Below are positions 26,410 through 35,079 of a stretch of DNA of 45,616 nucleotides, in pieces. Below the pieces are notes generated by a model, which was given only the letters and a program-made list of their open reading frames with translations, was not told the origin of the DNA and searched no databases. Position 1 is the first letter of the stretch; each line of letters starts with the position of its first letter. This DNA is from Flavobacteriales bacterium (GTDB lineage: Bacteria; Bacteroidota; Bacteroidia; Flavobacteriales_D; Sanyastnellaceae). The stretch spans positions 1 through 45,616 of the forward strand of contig JAIXWP010000104.1 in assembly GCA_027491215.1 (NCBI GenBank), in the 5' to 3' direction. A program made the position numbers and the translations under genes.

Positions 26410-26430
26410 AATTTTTTAAAGAAAACAATT

Positions 26431-26979
26431 TTATGCTTCTGCATTTTCATTGCTTTCTGCAGCTTCAGGAGCAGCAGTCTCTTCTGCAACAGGTGCAGGA
26501 GCTGGAGCTTCTTCAACAACAGGAGCAGCGGCAGCAGCGAGTGACTTCAAACGATTTTCGTTTACTTCACGCTCGTGCTTCAATTGCTTTGTTTTAGCTT
26601 CTTCTTTGTTCTTAGCTAGGCCATCACGCTTTGCTTGAATCTTTTGCTCTTTGCTTTCTCTCCAAGCAGCAAGACGCTTGTCAGCTTCTTCTTGAGTTAA
26701 AGCACCTTTAGCAACACCTTTGTGAAGGTGCAATGCATAAAGAACACCTCTGTAGCTAAGCATTGCTCTCATTGTTTCAGTAGGTTGAGCACCTTTCTGA
26801 AGCCAATCAAGCGCTTTATCGTTATCTAGAACGATAGTTGCAGGGTTGGTGTTTGGGTTGTAGCTACCGATACGCTCGATGAATTTACCATCACGTGGTG
26901 AACGAGAGTCTGCGGCAACAATGTGGAAGAAAGGTTTTCCTTTCTTACCGTGACGTTGTAGTCTAATTTTTACTGGCAT
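26431..26979 (-). CDS. rpsP: 30S ribosomal protein S16 with long C-terminal extension
   Basis: The first 80 or so residues are a canonical bS16 ([36 protein letters not shown]; the core ends near [19 protein letters not shown]). About 100 extra residues follow: a Lys/Glu-rich helical stretch, then an Ala/Pro/Glu tail ([16 protein letters not shown]). Long S16 proteins are normal in Bacteroidota, so this is a lineage trait rather than a fusion error. S16 stabilises the 30S body during assembly. Confidence 0.96.
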   Translation of the reverse strand: MPVKIRLQRHGKKGKPFFHIVAADSRSPRDGKFIERIGSYNPNTNPATIVLDNDKALDWLQKGAQPTETMRAMLSYRGVLYALHLHKGVAKGALTQEEADKRLAAWRESKEQKIQAKRDGLAKNKEEAKTKQLKHEREVNENRLKSLAAAAAPVVEEAPAPAPVAEETAAPEAAESNENAEA

Positions 26980-27034
26980 AGTAAATTGTTTGGTGGGTAC
27001 GAAACCCGGTTAACAATAATAATTAATTGGGGGG

Positions 27035-27042
27035 CAAAAGTA
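27035..27042 (-). promoter_or_regulatory. Candidate -7 promoter element of rpsP
   Basis: TACTTTTG on the minus strand matches TAnnTTTG. It implies an rpsP leader of about 50 nt that contains a small GGGT/ACCC inverted repeat. Confidence 0.5.
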
Positions 27043-27096
27043 GTAAATTTTCGGCAATTCCGCACTAAATTTGAATTTGCTTTGTTTAAGGCCCGA

Positions 27097-27654
27097 ATGA
27101 AACCAATTTATCTACTAATATTTTTAGCTTTCTTCTTCTCAAATCTCACATTTGGGCAGTACAAAACTAATCCATTGGCCAATAAAGAGTGGCTTAATTC
27201 CTCCATAGGAGCTAATACTGCCGACAATATCTCGTGGCAAATGGCTGCCACTTATTCAAAAAGATCTGATGTTCTTATTACGGCAGTTCGACTCGGGTAT
27301 TCTCAAGAATTCATTGAATCAGCTGCTGACTCTGTTACTTCTAAGAAGAATAAAATAATAGAAGCGGGTATGATGTGGGGAGAAGGTTATGGGGGCGAAC
27401 ATTGGTATGCGAGCATTGCTGGCGGTATGGGACTCAACGTTCGACGCTATGCGGATGATATTGAAGATACAACGCTCGTTCGTGTCCTGACAGGAGTCAC
27501 CATTGGTGTTCCTGTTCAACTCGAAGTGGGATTACTTTTCAATGAGAACTGGGGAGCATCTGCTACAGCACTTGCTAATTGGAATTTCCGCCAGCCTTAT
27601 GTTGGTTTACATGTCGGTGTTGTTTATCGTCCATCAAAGAAGAAAAAGCAGTAA
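27097..27654 (+). CDS. Hypothetical secreted protein, likely beta-barrel
   Basis: The frame opens at 26986, but ATG 27097 gives MKPIYLLIFLAFFFSNLTFGQ, a typical signal peptide, and a 185-residue product; the upstream codons look non-coding and overlap the rpsP leader. The mature part alternates polar and aromatic residues in strand-like blocks (WQMAATYSKR, WYASIAGGMGLNV, QPYVGLHVGVVYRP), as small outer-membrane barrels do. No named family is recognised. It lies 15 bases before the globin gene on the same strand and may lead that operon. Confidence 0.7.
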   Translation: MKPIYLLIFLAFFFSNLTFGQYKTNPLANKEWLNSSIGANTADNISWQMAATYSKRSDVLITAVRLGYSQEFIESAADSVTSKKNKIIEAGMMWGEGYGGEHWYASIAGGMGLNVRRYADDIEDTTLVRVLTGVTIGVPVQLEVGLLFNENWGASATALANWNFRQPYVGLHVGVVYRPSKKKKQ

Positions 27655-27669
27655 TTTTTCTCAAAAAAA

Positions 27670-28032
27670 ATGAAGGAAATAGAGAATATAGAAGATGTTA
27701 CTCTTCTTGTTGAAGCCTTTTATAGCAAAGCCTTTGATGATCCAAAACTATCTCCGCATTTTGAAGGAATGGATTTCGAAGCACACAAGCCAAAAATGAT
27801 TGCATTTTGGGCGTTTGTATTGCTAGATCAACCAGGTTACACCACCAACGTTTTTGATAAACACACACATCTTAAAATAGACTCATCACATTTCAATCAA
27901 TGGATAAAACTATTCCACGCAGTAGTAGATGAACATTTCATTGGTGAAAAAGCAACTGATGCGAAGCTCAGAGCAACCACTATAGGTTGGACATTTGGTA
28001 ATAAAATGGAGCAACTCCATAAGAACCAATGA
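27670..28032 (+). CDS. Group III truncated hemoglobin
   Basis: The 120-residue protein follows the group III (P-type) truncated globin pattern: LVEAFYSKAFDDPKLSPHF, HKPKMIAFWAFVLL, YTTNVFDKHTHLKI and HFNQWIKLFHAVVDEHF. The proximal haem ligand should be His65 or His67, in the KHTHL segment; Phe46-Trp47 (FW) is a family hallmark. Such globins bind O2, NO or related ligands and are thought to act in redox or nitrosative stress; no experiment defines this one. Its stop overlaps the next start by 4 bases (ATGA), so it is translationally coupled to the amine oxidase. Confidence 0.88.
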   Translation: MKEIENIEDVTLLVEAFYSKAFDDPKLSPHFEGMDFEAHKPKMIAFWAFVLLDQPGYTTNVFDKHTHLKIDSSHFNQWIKLFHAVVDEHFIGEKATDAKLRATTIGWTFGNKMEQLHKNQ

Positions 28033-29408
28033 ATCGTAAAGACTTCCTTATAAAATCTTTGATGGCCGGAGGAGGACTCGCACTTCTCCCCTCTCTTCTT
28101 GCATCATGTAAAAGAGAAAATATTTTTGAAAACTCCAGCTTTAAAGGAAGTGTTGGAATTGTAGGTGCGGGAATCAGTGGACTGTACGCCGCATTATTAT
28201 TGAAAGAGCGTGGAATTGATGTTCAAATTTTTGAGGCCTCCAACGATTTTGGCGGACGAATAAAAACACTAGAAGGATTTGCTGACTTTAAAATTGAATT
28301 AGGAGCTGAATATGTTCATGGAAATAATTCAGTGTGGTATGACTTCGTGCGCAATGGTTCAAATAATTTCGTAACGTCTGATCTCCAAGACTATTACTTT
28401 TTGAACGGTCAAATTATGACGCAAACAGCCTTTGAAAGTACAAGTCAATATGCTGAAATCATAAGTTTGTTAGATAGTATTGAAAGCTATGCTTCTTCTG
28501 ATATTTCAGCATTGGGTTACGCAGTTTTAAATGGACTTTCAGAAGAACTCATACCTATTTGGAATGGATGGGTTGGAAACGAAAATGGAACAGACATATC
28601 TAAGATTGGCATCTCGGGACTCTCTTTTGTTGATCAATCTTGGGTGGCGGGTGAAGGAGATTTTTTATTGAAATCACCTGACTTCAAAACGATCATGCTT
28701 GAAGCTTTTTCGAGTGTGTTACCATATGTTCAATATAATACTCCTATTTCTCATATCAACTATGCTGATAGCAAGGTAAAACTATATGATGCAGATGGAC
28801 AAGAGTATTTGAAAGATCGAGTAATCGTGACGTCTTCGATTCAAGTATTGAAAGATCAACTTGTCACTTTTACTCCCAATCTTCCTCCTCTACAATTGCA
28901 AGCGATCAATAGTATTGCAATGGATAAGGGCTTGAAAATTATCTTAAAGTTTAGTGAAGGTTTTTGGCCTAATGATCTTGCATCTATTTATGGGGGCACT
29001 GTGGTTCCTGAATATTGGGCGACGGGAATTGGCGGAAGGAGCGCACAGAACAACATTCTCACAGCTTTTGTAAATGGTAGTGCAGCCGAAAACCTCATTG
29101 CGCTGGGTGATCAAATGATTCCAACTATTCTGACCGAATTAGATGGAATGTTTGGTGGAAGTATTGCCTCAAATAATTTCATTGACCATCGCTTTATCAA
29201 TTGGTCAGAGCAAGAATATATTAGAGGCACGTACTCCTATTTTCCTGTAGACCTATCCTCAGATATCAGAGGACAGTTAGCAGAACCAGTAAATAATAAA
29301 TTATTTTTTGCTGGCGAGGCAAGTCATTCAAGCGGACATCATGGCACTGTACATGGGGCCATGGAGGCGGCATTCAGAAGTGTCAAACAAATATTAGAAT
29401 CAGCATGA
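28029..29408 (+). CDS. Exported FAD-dependent amine oxidase family protein
   Basis: The 459-residue flavoprotein has the FAD Rossmann signature VGIVGAGISGLYAALLL (42-58) followed by acidic Glu69 and the GGRIKT motif. A C-terminal FAD-contact segment reads LFFAGEASHSSGHHGTVHGAMEAAF. This is the monoamine/polyamine oxidase fold. The N-terminus MNRKDFLIKSLMAGG with lipobox LLASC (Cys27) looks like a lipoprotein signal with an RK variant of the twin-arginine motif, which suits export of a folded flavoprotein. The substrate amine is unknown. It overlaps by 4 bases with the genes on both sides. Confidence 0.88.
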   Translation: MNRKDFLIKSLMAGGGLALLPSLLASCKRENIFENSSFKGSVGIVGAGISGLYAALLLKERGIDVQIFEASNDFGGRIKTLEGFADFKIELGAEYVHGNNSVWYDFVRNGSNNFVTSDLQDYYFLNGQIMTQTAFESTSQYAEIISLLDSIESYASSDISALGYAVLNGLSEELIPIWNGWVGNENGTDISKIGISGLSFVDQSWVAGEGDFLLKSPDFKTIMLEAFSSVLPYVQYNTPISHINYADSKVKLYDADGQEYLKDRVIVTSSIQVLKDQLVTFTPNLPPLQLQAINSIAMDKGLKIILKFSEGFWPNDLASIYGGTVVPEYWATGIGGRSAQNNILTAFVNGSAAENLIALGDQMIPTILTELDGMFGGSIASNNFIDHRFINWSEQEYIRGTYSYFPVDLSSDIRGQLAEPVNNKLFFAGEASHSSGHHGTVHGAMEAAFRSVKQILESA

Positions 29409-30163
29409 AGAAATGGTGCATCATCCTTTTCATTGCTGTTATTTCTGTTAACGCACAAGCGCAATGGAGTGCTCGATTGGGCTACAATTATTTGTTTGCT
29501 CCTGATTGGGATGAATCATTTTACAATTACAACTTCGCGCGTCCTTGGAATAAAAAAGAACTTTCACCACTCATTCATGGCTATGAAGCTCGTATGGGAT
29601 GGATTTTTCGATGGAAGGCTATCAAGAGTTTATATGTGCATCCTCAATTAGGAATGCACCAATTCACTAGTCGTTCGGCGAATAATGGGGAAGATATGTT
29701 TGTGAGACTCCGCAACTATTCACTTCAATGTGATGTCAATTTTAATCCACGTGCCCTTTTCAAAAATGTGAGTGCTGGTCCTCTTGGAACTCGTTTTCAC
29801 ATGTATATCAGCCCTGCACTTCATCTGTGGGATCCTCATGTGAACAAAGGCGAAGTGATCTACAGTGATCAATACGAAAAGAGATCTGAAGATTTATCCA
29901 TGTCATTCAGTGTGGGCGCGGGAATGGGATATCGTGCACTCATGATTGCAAAGAAATTTATCGTAACTCCTCAAGTGGGTGTACGATATGCTCCCAATGT
30001 TACGTTGAAGGAATTTCCTAATGCTATTCAAGGCGGAAATGAAACAAACTTGTTTCAAAAAGCTCAAGTGGTATGGTTATGGGAAACGGGAATCGAAGTG
30101 GTCTGGATTTTTCCAAGAACGAAATCTGGAAAAGGATATATGAGGCCTTGTACCGATTGTTGA
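29405..30163 (+). CDS. Outer-membrane beta-barrel-like protein
   Basis: A 252-residue protein with a signal peptide (MKKWCIILFIAVISVNAQAQ) and many alternating amphipathic strands (WSARLGYNYLF, LYVHPQLGMHQF, SMSFSVGAGMGYRAL, FIVTPQVGVRYAPN), typical of outer-membrane barrels. The end carries a CTDC motif. No family name is secure. It is the last gene of the overlapping globin/amine oxidase/barrel trio; a heptamer tandem repeat begins immediately after its stop. Confidence 0.75.
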   Translation: MKKWCIILFIAVISVNAQAQWSARLGYNYLFAPDWDESFYNYNFARPWNKKELSPLIHGYEARMGWIFRWKAIKSLYVHPQLGMHQFTSRSANNGEDMFVRLRNYSLQCDVNFNPRALFKNVSAGPLGTRFHMYISPALHLWDPHVNKGEVIYSDQYEKRSEDLSMSFSVGAGMGYRALMIAKKFIVTPQVGVRYAPNVTLKEFPNAIQGGNETNLFQKAQVVWLWETGIEVVWIFPRTKSGKGYMRPCTDC

Positions 30164-30164
30164 A

Positions 30165-30213
30165 GAGTTGGGAGTTAGGAGTTAGGAGTTAGGAGTTGGG
30201 AGATTGGAGTTGG
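30165..30213. repeat. Heptanucleotide tandem repeat, seven copies
   Basis: Seven consecutive heptamers (GAGTTGG, GAGTTAG x3, GAGTTGG, GAGATTG, GAGTTGG) cover 49 bases directly after the stop at 30163. The near-identity suggests slipped-strand expansion. It is non-coding in both neighbouring genes. Confidence 0.9.
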
Positions 30214-30249
30214 GGATGAAGAATTTTGAAATGATTGCAGGATTAGATA

Positions 30250-30295
30250 GCATGCTTTAGCATGCCTTCTTGTTGAAACACCTAATGAAATTAGG
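30250..30295. other. Two short inverted repeats in the 203-base spacer
   Basis: GCATGC-TTTA-GCATGC (30250-30265) and CCTAAT-GAA-ATTAGG (30281-30295) could form small hairpins. Neither has a T run, so they are not clear terminators. The rest of the spacer (30214-30366) shows only a hexamer repeat, AATATA/GATATG/GATATA/GATATG/GACATG at 30328-30357. Confidence 0.5.
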
Positions 30296-30366
30296 GGACG
30301 AGGGCAAGGAAGAAGTGATATGAACGGAATATAGATATGGATATAGATATGGACATGAAGGGAAAT

Positions 30367-31239
30367 ATGAAGAGCTTTGTTTTAATTTTAGGGTTAGTGA
30401 TTGGTTTTGGTGTTTCTGCTTTTTCGCAGGATGTGGCCGCTATTGAAGATTCACTTTCACGTTACTATAAAATTTTAGCGGCATCCAAGAATGATGCATT
30501 AAGCGACTCTACAAGTCAAAAAATGCGCAACCTGTTTATACAATCGTTCTCATTTCCTGAAACATTCATCTACCCATTTGAAAAATTGAATATGTCACGC
30601 ATCACCAGTTCTGATGGTCGTGTGAGACTTTTCAATTGGAACCAACCCAAGCAAGACGGTACTTATAAGTACTACTGCTTTGTACTCAATCGTGATATCA
30701 AAACAGGAGCTTATGAATGGTTTGAACTAGTCGACAATCAAAAAGAGGTAGATAAGATTGAAAATAAAATTCTCAATGCTGATAAGTGGATGGGAGCCCT
30801 GTACTATGAGATTATTCCACTTTCAACGGATAAAAAAAACAATTCATATGTCGTTTTGGGTTGGGATGGAAAGGATGATTTAACTACAAGAAAAATGGTT
30901 GATATCCTTGAATTCTCGGGATCAAAAGTGAGACTCGGAGCAGCTATCTTTAAGACAGAGCTCGGTTCTCAAAAGCGATTGATCTACGAATACAGTAATG
31001 ATATTAGTATGTCTATCAAGTTCTATCAGAAAAAAAAGTGCATTGTAATGGATCACTTGGCACCCAAGAATCCAATGATGACAGGAGTTTACGCCGATTA
31101 TGGACCAGACGGTACTTACGATCTATACCAATTAGAAAAAGGCAAGTTTGAGCTTCACGAAAAAATTGACATTAGTGAATTTGCAGAAGACGATGAACGT
31201 CCTTATGTTGATCCTCGTACACGAAGAAGAAGACGTTAA
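30367..31239 (+). CDS. Hypothetical secreted protein with Arg-rich tail
   Basis: In-frame ATGs occur at 30337, 30349, 30355 and 30367. The last gives MKSFVLILGLVIGFGVSAFSQ, a standard signal peptide, and 290 residues; the earlier ones arise from a hexamer repeat. The mature protein has a helical start (AAIEDSLSRYYKILAA), then mixed alpha/beta blocks (WMGALYYEIIPL, SYVVLGWDGKDD, GVYADYGPDGTYDLYQLEKGKFEL), and ends RTRRRRR. I recognise no named family. Its stop overlaps that of the convergent Smr gene through a shared TTAA. Confidence 0.7.
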   Translation: MKSFVLILGLVIGFGVSAFSQDVAAIEDSLSRYYKILAASKNDALSDSTSQKMRNLFIQSFSFPETFIYPFEKLNMSRITSSDGRVRLFNWNQPKQDGTYKYYCFVLNRDIKTGAYEWFELVDNQKEVDKIENKILNADKWMGALYYEIIPLSTDKKNNSYVVLGWDGKDDLTTRKMVDILEFSGSKVRLGAAIFKTELGSQKRLIYEYSNDISMSIKFYQKKKCIVMDHLAPKNPMMTGVYADYGPDGTYDLYQLEKGKFELHEKIDISEFAEDDERPYVDPRTRRRRR

Positions 31240-31841
31240 CGCATTTTTCTTTGTGGATGGATGCGCACTTCGGTAGCGCCATAGCCATAAGTGTGATAGG
31301 GTGCATCCATGAATTCACAGTGAGGATAATAATCATTGAGAATTTTTCGAATTTCTTGTCTAAGTACCCCCTGACCTACACCGTGAATAAATACTACTCT
31401 GGGTATTTTCTTTTCTTCAGCGTTGCGCAGCATTCGTTCGAAGTGTTCGATTTGTGCTACTACGATTTCCCCATTGGTTAAGCCTCTTTGTGAGTCAAGA
31501 ATTTCATGAGCATGAAGGTCTACCTCCATCAACTCCCCTTTTACAACAGTTTCGCCTTGTGATTTACTTTTATAAATAGACTTGAAATCGGCATTGGCTT
31601 TCTTTACCAGCTCCGAATCAATGTTTCTCTCTAGAAGTGAGCTTAGATCGGGTTTTACTTGATCATATTTTTTACTTTCCACTTGAAAGCCCATGATATG
31701 AACGAGTTCTTTCACTTGATGTTCATAGGCAAACCCGGAGACATCCTCTACCAATGCAATATTCTCACTAGGAAAATCAATGATTTTTCCCTCACCCTCA
31801 TCATTTAAGAATCTTACTCTATCTCCAATTTTGAAATTCAT
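31236..31841 (-). CDS. DUF2027/Smr-domain protein (stand-alone Smr)
   Basis: A 201-residue protein with an N-terminal KOW-like region (FKIGDRVRFLNDEGEGKIID) and a C-terminal Smr domain. The Smr motifs are VDLHAHEI (107-114), HGVGQGVLRQEI (153-164) and GATEVRI (188-194), matching LDLHG / HGxGxGxLR / GATxV of MutS2-type Smr nucleases. It may supply the nuclease missing from the MutS2-like protein at 23-25 kb, which is inference. It follows pdxH by 23 bases; TAGTTTTG (31846-31853, minus strand) in that gap could be its own -7 box. Confidence 0.88.
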   Translation of the reverse strand: MNFKIGDRVRFLNDEGEGKIIDFPSENIALVEDVSGFAYEHQVKELVHIMGFQVESKKYDQVKPDLSSLLERNIDSELVKKANADFKSIYKSKSQGETVVKGELMEVDLHAHEILDSQRGLTNGEIVVAQIEHFERMLRNAEEKKIPRVVFIHGVGQGVLRQEIRKILNDYYPHCEFMDAPYHTYGYGATEVRIHPQRKMR

Positions 31842-31864
31842 AATGCAAAACTACGAAGAGATTC

Positions 31865-32518
31865 TCATGGAGCGAGGCGATTGATAAACCAATTGAAGTC
31901 TTCATCTACTTTGTAGATAAGTCGATCGTGTAATCTGCTTGGGCGCCCTTGCCAGAATTCAAAATAATGCGCGATTATGCGGAAACCTCCCCAATGCTCA
32001 GGTCTTGGAACCGTTTGACCATCAAATTTAGTGGTATAATGTATTACCGCATTTTCCAACTCTTCGCGTGTGCGTAATGTAGAAGACTGCATGGAAGCCC
32101 ATGCAGCTATTTGACTTTCGCGTGGGCGGCTTGCGAAATATTCATCGCTTTCCTCAGTAGATATCTTACGAATTACTCCGTGCACTCGGATTTGACGCTC
32201 AAGTGTGTTCCAAAAAAAATTGACCCCAACTTTGTCATTTCCCTCAATGTCTTTTCCTTTACTCGAAAGATAATTGGTAAAGAAAACCAATCCATTTGCG
32301 TCAAAACTTCTTAACAAAACAACTCTTGTATTTGGAAAACCTTGTTGATTGATGGTAGTGATGCTCATCGCGTTATAATCCTTGATTCCTTCGCGACGTG
32401 CATCTTCTAACCAATATTCAAACTGTTCCCATGGATTAATTGAAGCTTCACTTTCTAAAAGAATGTGCTTGCGATATTCATTTCTTTCGGTGAAAAGGTC
32501 GTCGTTTATTCGTGTCAT
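31865..32518 (-). CDS. pdxH: Pyridoxamine/pyridoxine 5'-phosphate oxidase
   Basis: The 217-residue FMN enzyme makes pyridoxal 5'-phosphate from PNP/PMP. Family text is plain throughout: MSITTINQQGFPNTRVVLLRS, GLVFFTNYLSSKGKDIEGN, ERQIRVHGVIRKIS, the SRPRESQIAAWAS-type block (here FASRPRESQIAAWAS) and the end FEFWQGRPSRLHDR. The length is normal and the protein cytosolic. It is first of a likely two-gene transcript with the Smr gene and divergent from the acylase. Confidence 0.96.
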   Translation of the reverse strand: MTRINDDLFTERNEYRKHILLESEASINPWEQFEYWLEDARREGIKDYNAMSITTINQQGFPNTRVVLLRSFDANGLVFFTNYLSSKGKDIEGNDKVGVNFFWNTLERQIRVHGVIRKISTEESDEYFASRPRESQIAAWASMQSSTLRTREELENAVIHYTTKFDGQTVPRPEHWGGFRIIAHYFEFWQGRPSRLHDRLIYKVDEDFNWFINRLAP

Positions 32519-32538
32519 AGAAGTAGTTGTTACACCAA

Positions 32539-32546
32539 CAAATATA
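32539..32546 (-). promoter_or_regulatory. Candidate -7 promoter element of pdxH
   Basis: TATATTTG on the minus strand matches TAnnTTTG exactly, 20 bases before the start codon. No convincing -33 TTG is seen. Confidence 0.45.
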
Positions 32547-32622
32547 CTACCCGGACATTAGGTGAGTTGGACAGAATAGCTAACAATTCGTTAATTCAAA
32601 CAAAAATCATATTTTCACAGGC

Positions 32623-35076
32623 ATGAAATGGATCTGGAGAATACTTATAGCCATTGTTGCAATCATATTAATTGCCTTTGGATTTCTTTACTATAAAGGA
32701 AATAGCACCAAACCTATTTATAACGGAGAGCTTGGTTTAGCAGGGCTTGAGTCCGAGGTAAACGTGTATTATGATGAAGTTGGAGTACCTCACATTGAGG
32801 CCAAAACGAGAGCTGATCTTTACATAGCATTCGGCTATGTGCACGCACAAGATAGGTTGTTCCAAATGGAGTTATTGCGACGCGCTGGAAGTGGAACTTT
32901 AGCCGAAGTCATTGGAGAACCAATGGTAAAGGTTGACCGCATTTTTCACACCATTGGGCTTCCGGAATATGCTCGAGCCTCCGCAGCATATATGAACTCC
33001 CAAAAAGATACACAGATGTATCAGGACCTTACGAACTACATCGCCGGTATCAATAAATTTGTGGATTCTGGAAACCTCCCTCCCGAATTCTCTATCATCG
33101 GAATTCCACCTCATGCCTTTACTGTTGAAGATGTTTTTTACATCACAGGAGCCATGTCTTTTAGCTTTTCACAAGCGCAAAAAACAGAACCAGTTGTAAA
33201 TCATATCAAGTCGCTATATGGAAACGAATATTTAAGTGATATCGCACTTTGGCACCAATCAGGCGATAATGCTATTCCAGTTTTTGATACACGCGCAGCT
33301 TCATCGGCTGACACTTCATCAGTGAAGGCCTTGAGCATGATTGGTGATGAATTGGAAAACATTTTTGAACTCCTACCCTTTTCCCCTCTTGAAGGATCAA
33401 ATTCTTGGGTTGTGAATGGAACACGAACCAAGAGCAAAGAAGTTATTTTCTGTAACGACACTCATATTGGTTACCTCATTCCTCAGACGTGGTATGAAGC
33501 CTATTTAAAATGTCCCGACTTCGAATTATACGGTCATTTCATGGCGGCTGTTCCCTTTGCACTTGTGGGCCGAAATAGTCAACAATCTTGGGGTTTAACG
33601 ATGCTTCTCAATGATGACATGGATTTTTTCCAAGAAAAAATAGAAGGAGACCAAGTGCTGAGTAAAGGCAGTTGGGTGCCGCTAAAAAAGAAAACCATCT
33701 CAATCAAAGTAAAGGATGGTGAAGATGTAAACTTCGAAATTCCTATTACACCCCACGGCCCAGTCATTAACGGAGCTTTTGATGGTATGTCTGAGAAGGA
33801 TAGCCCCATATCTATGTCGTGGACATACACAATGTTTGAAAACAAAACCATGGATGGATTTTATGAGATGAATAATGCAACTGACATGAAAAAATTTGAG
33901 GCTGCATTATCAAAGATACATGCCCCGGGGTTGAGTGTTAATTATGGTGATGCGGAGGGTAATATTGCTTGGTGGGCATGCGCGCAATTAGTAAAGCGAG
34001 CTCATCATGTGAACTCATGGAGTTTGCTAGATGGAGGTTCCGGAAACGACGATTGGCAGGGTTATTACACTTTTTCAGAAAATCCCCGCAATATCAATCC
34101 CCCTTCAGGATTTATCTATAGTGCCAACAACTGGCCTGAGATGAAAGATTATCCAACTAAAAATCAACTTGACACTTCCTACATGTGGTATCCTGGCTAT
34201 TATAAACCAGAATACCGTGGTGAACGAATTAGTAAACTCCTTTCTGAAACTTCAGATTTTACGCTAGAGTCAATGAAGTCAGTAATGACCGATATCACCA
34301 GCGATGCAGACAAAAAAGTGATGGATGAATTTTTCAATATTGTTAATGACAGTTTAGACCTAAACAATCATTCAGAATACGCTCAATATCTAGAACTCTT
34401 TGAATGGGATGGTGCATATACAAGCGAATCGTATGGATCTACTTTTTTTACAAAAATGCTCTATCACTATCTCTCCTATGCTTGTGCAGATGAATTTGGT
34501 GAAGCGAACTTCAAACTTTTCTTAAGCACACATCAAGTGCAGCGAGCTCAATCTAAGTTGATCACGATTGAAGATTCTCCTTGGTGGGATGATGTAAATA
34601 CAAAAGATAAAAAAGAGACTCGAAAAGATATCATTGTAAAAGCATATCAACAAAGCATTGCAGAATTACAAGCTCAGTTTGGTGATAATCCTAAAATATG
34701 GAATTGGAGAAAAGCATGTTTCCTAGAATTGAAACATCCACTAGGCGAGGTAGCTGTATTGCGTCCGATTTTCAATGTAGGACCGCACCCTGTAGAAGGA
34801 AGCAATGAAACAATCATGCAAAGTGGATTCTTGTTGAATCCAGATGGTGAATACAAAGTTTATTTTGGTTCTCAAATGAGAATAATCGTAGACTTCGCTC
34901 ACGCTGATAGTGCTTTGAACATTACGCCATGCGGTCAAAGTGGACATTTGTTTAGCAAGCACTACTCAGATCAAAACGAGATGTATCGCAATAAAGAATT
35001 TAGAACACAACGTATGGGAATCTTCCCTGAAGAAGCAATAGATCATCTTGTGCTTTATCCTATTTATCCCAACTAA
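32623..35076 (+). CDS. Penicillin acylase family (S45) N-terminal nucleophile hydrolase
   Basis: The 817-residue protein starts with a membrane-anchor or signal segment (4-24). The A-chain region includes VPHIEAKTRADLYIAFGYVHAQDRLFQMELLRR. The chain break should occur before Ser259 in LEGSNSWVV, the conserved autocatalytic nucleophile; downstream family text includes CNDTHIGY, GHFMAAVPFALVGRN and SWGLTMLLNDD. The mature enzyme should be an exported heterodimer hydrolysing amides. Relatives cleave beta-lactam side chains, acyl-homoserine lactones or other N-acyl amides, and sequence alone does not choose. A phosphoesterase gene begins 3 bases after its stop. Confidence 0.93.
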   Translation: MKWIWRILIAIVAIILIAFGFLYYKGNSTKPIYNGELGLAGLESEVNVYYDEVGVPHIEAKTRADLYIAFGYVHAQDRLFQMELLRRAGSGTLAEVIGEPMVKVDRIFHTIGLPEYARASAAYMNSQKDTQMYQDLTNYIAGINKFVDSGNLPPEFSIIGIPPHAFTVEDVFYITGAMSFSFSQAQKTEPVVNHIKSLYGNEYLSDIALWHQSGDNAIPVFDTRAASSADTSSVKALSMIGDELENIFELLPFSPLEGSNSWVVNGTRTKSKEVIFCNDTHIGYLIPQTWYEAYLKCPDFELYGHFMAAVPFALVGRNSQQSWGLTMLLNDDMDFFQEKIEGDQVLSKGSWVPLKKKTISIKVKDGEDVNFEIPITPHGPVINGAFDGMSEKDSPISMSWTYTMFENKTMDGFYEMNNATDMKKFEAALSKIHAPGLSVNYGDAEGNIAWWACAQLVKRAHHVNSWSLLDGGSGNDDWQGYYTFSENPRNINPPSGFIYSANNWPEMKDYPTKNQLDTSYMWYPGYYKPEYRGERISKLLSETSDFTLESMKSVMTDITSDADKKVMDEFFNIVNDSLDLNNHSEYAQYLELFEWDGAYTSESYGSTFFTKMLYHYLSYACADEFGEANFKLFLSTHQVQRAQSKLITIEDSPWWDDVNTKDKKETRKDIIVKAYQQSIAELQAQFGDNPKIWNWRKACFLELKHPLGEVAVLRPIFNVGPHPVEGSNETIMQSGFLLNPDGEYKVYFGSQMRIIVDFAHADSALNITPCGQSGHLFSKHYSDQNEMYRNKEFRTQRMGIFPEEAIDHLVLYPIYPN

Positions 35077-35079
35077 TTG

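Noticed and set aside
26986-27096. 37-codon upstream extension of the secreted barrel-like protein
   Set aside because: It overlaps the rpsP promoter region and would bury the signal peptide; ATG 27097 fits better.
30164-30366. Non-coding RNA gene in the spacer with two hairpins
   Set aside because: No promoter/terminator pair and no recognisable RNA fold; the hairpins are short and the rest is simple repeat.
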